Part shown: positions 62,901 through 64,000 of the stretch, piece after piece
How the letters are laid out: each line of letters starts with the position of its first letter
Position numbering within the stretch: the stretch's first letter is position 1
Origin: Diphasiastrum complanatum
Lineage: Eukaryota; Streptophyta; Lycopodiopsida; Lycopodiales; Lycopodiaceae
Direction of reading: 5' to 3'
Assembly: GCA_029204225.1 (NCBI GenBank)
Contig: CM055098.1
Location: 9,544,746 to 9,608,745, forward strand
Length of the DNA: 64,000 nucleotides
The notes under the pieces: model-generated
Told to the model about the DNA's origin: nothing
The model's database searches: none
The model's input: the letters and a program-made list of their open reading frames with translations, nothing else
Made by a program: the position numbers and the translations under genes

Positions 62901-63142
62901 CCTTCAAACATTATGCAATGTTTGTATGCTAGCCAAGAATAGATAATTTTGTTTTTTATAATGGGTTCTTCTCCTGTTATCTCAGTTTCATGTGGGGGCA
63001 TGCATTCTGGTTATGATTGAACTTTAGAATCACTGTTGTCTGTCTGTTTCCAATGCAGATGGCTTCAGGCACAATTTCTAAAAAGACAAAGATTGTTGGT
63101 AAAGTTGCTGCTGCATTCAAGAATGACAGTGACGAGGAGTAG
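20284..63142 (+). CDS. G-patch and U1-type zinc finger protein (whole gene, seven exons)
   Basis: Exons 20284-20358, 21299-21494, 30509-30663, 30954-31097, 31191-31294, 31442-31613 and 63059-63142 join in frame through GT-AG introns to 309 residues. Domains: charged N-terminus with YALFAQERRQ (11-20); G-patch about 69-113 (NVGFRLLQRMGWKGKGLG ... LGLGKQEQDDF); charged helix about 115-160; C2H2 finger C164-C167-H180-H186 in a U1/matrin-like setting; basic coiled region; Gln-rich stretch about 230-250; acidic end FKNDSDEE. The order matches the conserved plant family of nuclear G-patch proteins, whose G-patch typically activates DEAH-box RNA helicases in splicing. No disruption is seen. Introns 2 and 6 are 9014 and 31445 bp and packed with transposons. 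Gene structure is inferred from homology and splice-site logic, without transcript data. Confidence 0.9.
20404..21240 (+). repeat. decayed tandem array filling intron 1
   Basis: Units open with CCTTTGCACAGTTA and close with TTTTGCCATCATT. Unit starts lie near 20421, 20594, 20768, 20928, 21012, 21065, 21114 and 21159. The first intervals are about 174, 174 and 160 bp, then 84, 53, 49 and 45 bp: full units followed by internally deleted ones, the last again near full length. This accounts for almost all of the 940-bp intron. Confidence 0.88.
21299..21494 (+). CDS. exon 2 of G-patch gene
   Basis: Encodes residues 26-90 plus the first base of Gly91. Carries the conserved block HRPTENLDTDNLEQAS and the first half of the G-patch (GFRLLQRMGWKGKGLGK). 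Acceptor TTGACAG|GCA, donor CAAG|GTGAGT, a strong plant donor. Confidence 0.92.
21495..22083 (+). other. intron 2, proximal part
   Basis: About 590 bp of intron with no recognised element, except a run of G residues near 21711-21725. Confidence 0.5.
22084..22515 (+). mobile_element. deleted copia fragment, same family as element 3
   Basis: Matches element 3 from about 57520 (NKPSRDNGPSFADETLYRQL, TTTRPDIAYVVGIA) to the RNase H start. A short internal deletion removes about 20 bp near 22240, and the sequence then jumps at about 22391 straight into LTR sequence (ACTTTCCATGCATGTA, CACCCACGCCCTCCTC). The RNase H core and the polypurine tract are therefore deleted. Confidence 0.85.
22516..24250 (-). 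pseudogene. copia RT and RNase H remnant
   Basis: Minus-strand copia 3' half. RT begins near 24245 (RSNRSRQPPSRFMDD) and shows KWIFKTKYDAEGRLNRYKA, VHQMDVQTAFLNG and YVDDTLLVSN near 23490. RNase H follows (AYTDADWARD, SSTESEYIA). The 3' end shows the polypurine run AAGGGGGAG near 22586-22597 and an LTR start TGTTAGATGTC at 22585 reading left; that LTR is cut short at about 22516. Frames are broken near 23150, 23400 and 23700. It is a different family from element 3. Confidence 0.88.
24251..25240. other. unassigned sequence, part of intron 2
   Basis: No protein match is recognised. A TATATATA stretch near 25072 and the position upstream of the minus-strand copia remnant would fit LTR or leader sequence, but no terminal repeats were found. 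Confidence 0.35.
24528..24660 (+). repeat. short degenerate ACATGCAA array
   Basis: The word GACATGCAAAGCTTAAAC and variants are repeated six to seven times at spacings of about 18-28 bp. Confidence 0.75.
25341..25468 (+). repeat. 64-bp tandem duplication
   Basis: Two adjacent 64-bp copies (25341-25404 and 25405-25468) starting TCTGCCCAAG, nearly identical, directly next to the GA tract of the LINE tail. Confidence 0.9.
25467..26902 (-). mobile_element. 5'-truncated LINE, copy A1, with (TC)n tail
   Basis: Non-LTR retrotransposon 3' part. Read leftwards it has the RT C-terminal region (YPYIGVLFTSP, RLFDTFVSPTVLY), then the Cys/His zinc-binding domain (QLRVSSHQLEIEIGRFRG, CQICSLSEVESEEHFLFRC at about 26150-26035), then a 3' UTR ending in CTTATATGCCTCTTGGCATG and a TC tract (plus strand GA at 25467-25533) instead of poly(A). 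The 5' end is cut at the GA tract at 26903. Two frame changes occur. Confidence 0.82.
26903..28920 (-). mobile_element. LINE copy A2 with RT fragments and (TC)n tail
   Basis: Its 3' end (CTTATATGCCTTTTGACATT) abuts the GA tract 26903-26972, which in turn abuts the truncated 5' end of A1. Reading leftwards from about 28742, RT pieces are visible: HKSGDPMNTENYRTIMIGH, KTNEGLGVLLGCSKL and YMWMMSTT in place of the catalytic YADD box. The stretch that should hold the FVDFRKA motif is deleted near 28450-28500. It is heavily mutated and the zinc domain is not recognisable. The 5' limit near 28920 is uncertain. Confidence 0.72.
29219..29340 (-). mobile_element. LINE copy A3, 3' end only
   Basis: The conserved 3' end of the same LINE family (CTTATATGCCTTTTGGCATT) followed on the minus strand by a TTTC-type repeat tail (GAAAGAAAGAAAGAAG on plus). 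Only about 110 bp of the body remains. Confidence 0.7.
29341..30508 (+). other. intron 2, distal part
   Basis: No element recognised. It ends in the acceptor GTCAACAG before exon 3. Confidence 0.5.
30509..30663 (+). CDS. exon 3 of G-patch gene
   Basis: Completes Gly91 and encodes residues to 142: the second half of the G-patch (GIVEPIRAGARDAKLGLGK) and DDFYTAEENVHRRKLEVEME. Donor GAG|GTATGC. Intron 3 is 290 bp. Confidence 0.92.
30954..31097 (+). CDS. exon 4 of G-patch gene
   Basis: Residues 143-190, phase 0 on both sides. Contains the complete C2H2 finger (CELC, then H180 and H186 in THLSSYDHNH), typical of U1-type RNA-binding fingers. Acceptor ATTCAG|GTG, donor AAAG|GTAAAC. Intron 4 is 93 bp. 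Confidence 0.93.
31191..31294 (+). CDS. exon 5 of G-patch gene
   Basis: Residues 191-224 plus two bases, starting RFKEMRELQG. Acceptor TATTCCAG, donor AAAC|GTATCT. The charged helix RQKREQVRQQREMAKF continues the coiled region after the finger. The following 147-nt intron keeps the frame open. Confidence 0.85.
31442..31613 (+). CDS. exon 6 of G-patch gene
   Basis: Residues 225-282: DRAEAQRQ, a Gln-rich tract and the conserved LKFGFAAKPASSK. The acceptor AG at 31440-31441 was chosen because it preserves the frame from exon 5. AGs two and six bases downstream are competing sites; the latter breaks the frame. Donor AAG|GTCTTT is weak compared with the other donors. Confidence 0.82.
31614..32117 (+). 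other. start of intron 6
   Basis: Starts with a short TC tract. Read-through from exon 6 stays open for 42 codons to a stop at 31737-31739, and AATAAA occurs at 32044-32049, so a shortened transcript is possible. Confidence 0.5.
32118..32790 (-). mobile_element. LINE 3' UTR fragment
   Basis: Matches the 3' region of LINE copy A2 (27010-27470): GATGAAATAGTACAT near the start and CAACGTAGAAGAGACAT near the end. It contains a tandem duplication of about 129 bp (32382-32510 and 32511-32625). No RT remains. Confidence 0.75.
32885..33720 (+). pseudogene. copia integrase fragment
   Basis: The open frame to 33334 encodes the integrase C-terminal half of the core: RTDNGGEYSSKEF (second Asp), YTPQYDGVAERRN (catalytic Glu) and VQVFGCAAYMHVP. 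The first Asp and zinc domain are absent. A frame change at about 33334 follows, then the linker typical of copia ending in LRRSTRIRRPPIRL near 33640. No LTRs were found around it. Confidence 0.85.
33721..35699. other. unassigned sequence with a small acidic frame
   Basis: At 34374-34571 an open frame encodes 65 residues, more than a third Asp or Glu (EDEVDSDDFSEDESDPSDDD), preceded by an acceptor-like CGTAG at 34366-34370. Acidic tails like this are seen at the ends of some hAT transposases, so a transposon remnant is possible. A G-box palindrome TTCACACGTGTGAA lies at 35446-35459. Otherwise nothing is recognised. Confidence 0.35.
35700..35920 (-). pseudogene. chromovirus integrase tail with chromodomain-like region
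   Basis: The minus strand reads ISKYLFRWKNQTKNNDSWV followed by DRTCLREEEC, matching the form of the chromodomain (YLVRWKG ... TWE) and final Gly/Cys-rich tail at the end of Ty3/gypsy chromovirus Pol. The aromatic positions are only partly kept. It implies an old minus-strand chromovirus, with the rest of pol decayed or absent. Confidence 0.55.
35921..38078 (-). other. decayed repeat sequence left of the hAT element
   Basis: AT-rich with no frame longer than about 90 codons. Its position next to the chromodomain remnant suggests degraded chromovirus pol, but I could not recognise RT or integrase motifs. It continues at 42516 beyond the hAT insertion. Confidence 0.4.
38106..38141. repeat. 36-bp perfect palindrome in hAT end
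   Basis: GAACCGTACCACGGTTCA is followed directly by its exact reverse complement. It lies 19 bp inside the left end of the element. Likely a transposase-binding subterminal repeat or a cruciform-forming site. Confidence 0.93.
38764..40660 (+). pseudogene. hAT transposase: BED finger and DUF659 region
   Basis: A BED-type finger is visible at about 38851-38925 (WTCRFCHARFVSTLTRLKGHLLG, first three ligands). A Pro-rich linker follows (38997-39554). The DUF659 domain runs from about 39717: NLPFAIVDTEPFKRAI, WESYGCSIMSDG, then YRTIDASRGG and VQVVTDNASNCV, ending near 40200. The conserved Trp after SDG is replaced by a stop (TAG at 39942-39944), and a frame change follows near 39960. Scattered hAT-like sequence continues to about 40660. 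The enzyme would cut and paste the element; this copy cannot make it. Confidence 0.82.
40970..42097 (+). CDS. Pro/His/Thr-rich disordered frame in hAT element
   Basis: An open 375-codon frame starting MMAGMYEPDLPEQDVYRLD. It has an acidic start, a long Pro/Ala/Thr/His-rich middle and an Asp/Glu-rich part (EEAKSDDSDDPDATSH) near the end. It lies where the hAT C-terminal dimerisation domain should be followed by a tail, but the dimerisation motif itself is not seen. It may be the C-terminal tail of the transposase after an internal deletion near 40660-40970, or a frame kept open by composition. Confidence 0.45.
   Translation: MMAGMYEPDLPEQDVYRLDPLAEDIQHEREIVDAAHVGDADHMAQDAFAGDTTEGGDACATVGGIDGVQDSQAPADVHDDDLDRTRCVTMSDLLRYGQGEDDFDDLGWLSPHARTQPHPAPSATPHTTATRTAPTHTAPTHTVPPAQPLTPVAASAYTAALHIAPPAPAHRLPGPPRHVTPAFPIGVQPRSHRTAAAPWPTPAMPEGSTHRPLLRADYYPRGAIPAQLAVQPYSYTPPTFRVPTSRATPIPASAVLLHLLPEHQLGGIQDLVGGLPREAEVLVRHARRLRGRPPGSGRGASCITLSGSQIEGEVLHDFSQVVTEEAKSDDSDDPDATSHLEDMLQMLSCCSFMFHSYCVLLRSDPSPQPYVAGSI
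42516..43949 (-). other. decayed repeat sequence right of the hAT element
   Basis: Continues the sequence left of the hAT insertion. AT-rich, many stops, no motif recognised. Confidence 0.4.
43950..44070 (+). pseudogene. copia RNase H scrap
   Basis: Encodes QSAIYLAQDPVFYSKTKHI, the well-conserved RNase H segment of copia Pol (normally NQSAI..A.NPVFH.RTKHIE). Only about 40 codons remain. Confidence 0.75.
44071..45645. other. mostly unassigned; inverted LTR-like piece at 44583-44700
   Basis: The reverse complement of 44583-44700 (CTGTATATAGGCTAAAATG, ATTCATGCATTTATTAGG) matches 50385-50486 on the plus strand, with a shared GGCTTGTCC block, indicating two diverged LTR pieces of one family in opposite orientation. 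At 45345-45420 CATGC/GCATG words cluster. Nothing else is recognised. Confidence 0.5.
45646..46376 (+). repeat. segmental duplication, copy 1 (LTR tail joined to LINE fragment)
   Basis: About 730 bp nearly identical to 50478-51215. The first 200 bp look like the U5/R part of an LTR (TTTATAATAAAGGTGCTTTTG). From about 45840 it becomes minus-strand LINE with the zinc domain motif VESEEHLIFICPVYYEINGRY, homologous to A1 at 26035-26150. Confidence 0.85.
46377..50329. other. about 4 kb without recognised features
   Basis: No frame above 95 codons and no motif on either strand. It lies between the two copies of the segmental duplication. It could be the internal part of a large non-coding element, but no primer site or polypurine tract was found. 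Confidence 0.4.
50330..50486 (+). repeat. LTR-like piece
   Basis: CTGTATATAGGCTAAAATG suggests a TATA region. Related inverted sequence lies at 44583-44700. It runs into the second duplication copy. Confidence 0.5.
50478..51215 (+). repeat. segmental duplication, copy 2
   Basis: Near-identical to 45646-46376. Here the LINE part continues without a break beyond 51215, so this copy looks like the source and the other like the derivative. Confidence 0.82.
50660..51990 (-). mobile_element. LINE remnant with RT and zinc domain
   Basis: Read leftwards from about 51960: RT motif A as SCNFVDFRKA, then GLSQLVKSNIGVKQGC, then diverged RT, and the zinc domain VESEEHLIFICPAYYEIKGRY near 50720-50790. 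It is the same family as copies A1 and A2 (for example matching TTAAAGATCATGATTTG at 28140 and 51590). Many stops. Confidence 0.78.
51991..53308. other. unassigned, possible old LTR
   Basis: No coding signal. Near 52881-52900 the minus strand reads TGATAATTGGTGTCAAAGC, resembling an LTR end plus primer site, but no partner was found. Confidence 0.35.
53314..53712 (+). repeat. 5' LTR of element 3
   Basis: 399 bp, TGTTGAAGAG ... AAATCTTCA, immediately followed by the primer site. Confidence 0.96.
53713..53724 (+). other. primer binding site of element 3
   Basis: TGGTATCAGAGC, complementary to initiator tRNA-Met, as in elements 1 and 2. Confidence 0.93.
54170..55010 (+). pseudogene. gag of element 3
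   Basis: Starts MASLGESLLGESSKLDG with the copia Gag motif TNYRVWKFKIANIL. A frameshift near 54465 moves the frame from TILKSMFE to AKLVYLQNRLHTLKMEAG. The basic linker KKGKGKKKNSKQ and canonical knuckle CNYCGKYGHFAFEC (54930-54971) follow. A further frame change near 54990 leads into protease. Tnt1-like copia elements normally have one continuous frame. Confidence 0.9.
54993..57179 (+). pseudogene. protease, integrase and RT N-terminus of element 3
   Basis: Protease motif WYIDSGASKHM at 55041-55073. The zinc region of integrase has LWHERYGHLSYKSL and CEACALGKQ. The core has LVHSDLCGPM, RSDKGGEY and NGVAERKNR, so all catalytic acids are kept. An in-frame TAG at 55776-55778 interrupts the core after FKYFK. 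RT begins with KWVYKTKFHANG and HQMDVKSAFLNGHL and ends prematurely after YGLKQA because of a small deletion, about 8 bp by comparison with the family, near 57165. Confidence 0.92.
57160..58251 (+). pseudogene. RT C-terminus and RNase H of element 3
   Basis: Resumes in another frame at WYSRIDEYFARQGF. It has the catalytic YVDDLLITG at 57283-57309, LGVEVWKGKR, TTTRPDIAYAVGIASQYM, and RNase H with YSDSDWAGDRDDR, SSTEAEYRA and HCDNQSCIQLARNP. It ends just before the polypurine tract. Confidence 0.93.
58246..58644 (+). repeat. 3' LTR of element 3
   Basis: 399 bp, same ends as the 5' LTR, followed by the second TGGCC. A diverged partial copy of this LTR is joined to RNase H sequence at 22391. Confidence 0.96.
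58650..59289. other. unassigned intron 6 sequence
   Basis: No coding or repeat signal recognised. Confidence 0.45.
59290..59825 (+). pseudogene. copia gag and integrase scraps
   Basis: Degraded gag-like RRQLTFVYFLTTN and INDFMTRINSHA lie at 59350-59480. From about 59600 an integrase piece follows: VERKNRTIVEYAQSMLKAKN, HNRNPTKVVENRTPKEAF. It resembles the matching segment of element 3. Most of the protease-integrase region between the two scraps is deleted. Confidence 0.8.
59826..63058 (+). other. distal part of intron 6, mostly unassigned
   Basis: No gene recognised. At 60891-60903 GGCTCTGTTACCA resembles a minus-strand copia primer site (TGGTAACAGAGCC), but no LTR pair was found. A pair of related about 35-bp words 92 bp apart (61553 and 61645, TTTACCTGGCGG and TTTACATGGCGG) hints at a small tandem duplication. 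The intron ends with TTTCCAATGCAG. Confidence 0.4.
63059..63142 (+). CDS. exon 7 (last) of G-patch gene
   Basis: Residues 283-309 and stop. The acceptor CAATGCAG follows a pyrimidine-rich run. It encodes a basic stretch SKKTKIVGKVAAAF and the acidic end KNDSDEE, which fits the conserved C-terminus of this family (basic, then F.N.SDEE). It joins exon 6 in phase 0 across 31.4 kb. The alternative, an end inside intron 6 at 31739, lacks this motif. Confidence 0.85.
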   Translation: MASGTISKKTKIVGKVAAAFKNDSDEE

Positions 63143-64000
63143 ACTGATGAACTCCTTACCTGGATCAGACAGTTTCTCCAATGATTACTTCAAGTTTTTG
63201 GAGTCTACAATCCTTATTTTTCTTTGCTGCTTCAAGATTTGCTCATGTTGAATAGTATTGTAATGATTTGTTTTGATTCGATAAGAATCTTATGTAAATC
63301 AAGCTTATTGGTGACTGTAGTTTTGTGATCTGTATTCGGTGAAACCTGGTTTATGGGATCTGAACGTGAGAGCTTCTGAAGCTGATGAGTCTAGCATTAT
63401 GGGGACTTGAAGAATTTCATTCCACAAAGTGCTTGATGGAGGCAATTACGAGTCTCTTTTGAGAATGAACACTGTTATTGGTGTTGCCTATTGAACATAT
63501 AGTTTTATTGTAAGGCCAAATTTGTACAAAAACGCAGCATTGGATCTGAGTGACAATGTTAACTGAAGACTATCCCTTCTAGAGATCATTATTTGGATTT
63601 TAGCATATATAGATCTCAAAACTACGTATGCTTGGAATATGAATGGTACTTATTCTGCATAAATGGTAAATCTACTAGTCTGTGTATGCTCTTTTGAGAA
63701 CATTTATCTCCTTTTATTATGGATAGTCCTTGCTGATGTGATTTCTCTTTTAGAATGATGTCCAAATTCTGTTGTATTGTTTTTGAGCTCTTTGACCCAG
63801 TACGAGGCTCCAGCTTGCTCATTTACGTTGATTCTTTCTTTTGAAGGATTTTGCCTGCCCAATTACCTTGTCTAGTATTTTGGGAATGGTTTAAGCTTTG
63901 TGTTGGTTTTTCATGGTTGGTGATATTGTGTTTTCAATCCCTAAGTTGAAACTACTGTCTGCTTGGGTTTGAAACATAGTTGCAGCGAATCGCGATTCCT
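63143..64000 (+). other. 3' UTR and downstream flank
   Basis: No further gene recognised. AT-rich, T-rich sequence after the stop fits a 3' UTR and downstream flank. I saw no canonical AATAAA soon after the stop. Confidence 0.5.

Noticed and set aside
63036-63251. Separate small gene around the last exon
   Set aside because: The plus-strand frame starting at 63059 continues exon 6 in phase and ends in the acidic motif expected of the G-patch family. The longer overlapping frame is a shadow.

Overview
The window is nuclear DNA of a land plant with a repeat-rich genome and very long introns. The evidence is one plant-type G-patch/zinc-finger gene with GT-AG introns, Ty1/copia elements primed by a tRNA-Met-type site, a gypsy element with the Tat/Athila-type primer site, a hAT transposon, LINEs and abundant (TC)n microsatellites. 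Introns of 9.0 and 31.4 kb suggest a gymnosperm, a fern or an early-diverging angiosperm, but the sequence alone does not decide this. I saw no bacterial operons, rRNA, tRNA genes or CRISPR arrays.

Layout. 1-4638: left-truncated, decayed copia element on the minus strand (element 1). 4639-6732: microsatellites and a foldback palindrome. 6733-17530: decayed gypsy element (LTR, primer site, gag with three zinc knuckles, protease, and an extra coiled-coil frame where RT would be expected). A complete and very young copia-type element (element 2, 7532-13103) is nested inside it. Element 2 has 647-bp LTRs that differ at one base by eye, a GCATG target duplication, and a single 1030-codon frame that starts as Gag and continues with about 770 residues that are not pol. 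17545-19510: an inverted LTR piece, a second gypsy gag remnant and a second foldback. 20284-63142: the host gene. 63143-64000: its downstream flank.

Host gene. Seven exons on the plus strand join in frame to a 309-residue protein: N-terminal helix, G-patch, charged coiled region, U1-type C2H2 finger, Q-rich tail and acidic C-terminus. G-patch proteins of this kind act in pre-mRNA splicing. Intron 1 is a decaying 174-bp tandem array. Intron 2 (9.0 kb) holds copia fragments and a head-to-tail LINE array with (TC)n tails. Intron 5 (147 nt) has no in-frame stop. Intron 6 (31.4 kb) holds LINE pieces, copia pieces, a chromovirus remnant interrupted by a 4.4-kb hAT element with a perfect 8-bp target duplication, a 0.73-kb segmental duplication, and a structurally complete copia element (element 3, 53314-58644) with 399-bp LTRs, a TGGCC target duplication and a disrupted coding region.

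Most of the window is therefore transposon layers of different ages around one conserved gene. The best candidates for something undescribed are element 2 and its possible dependence on element-1-like helpers, the LINE family ending in TC repeats, the repeat-built intron 1, and the G-box palindrome shared by three different retroelement regions.
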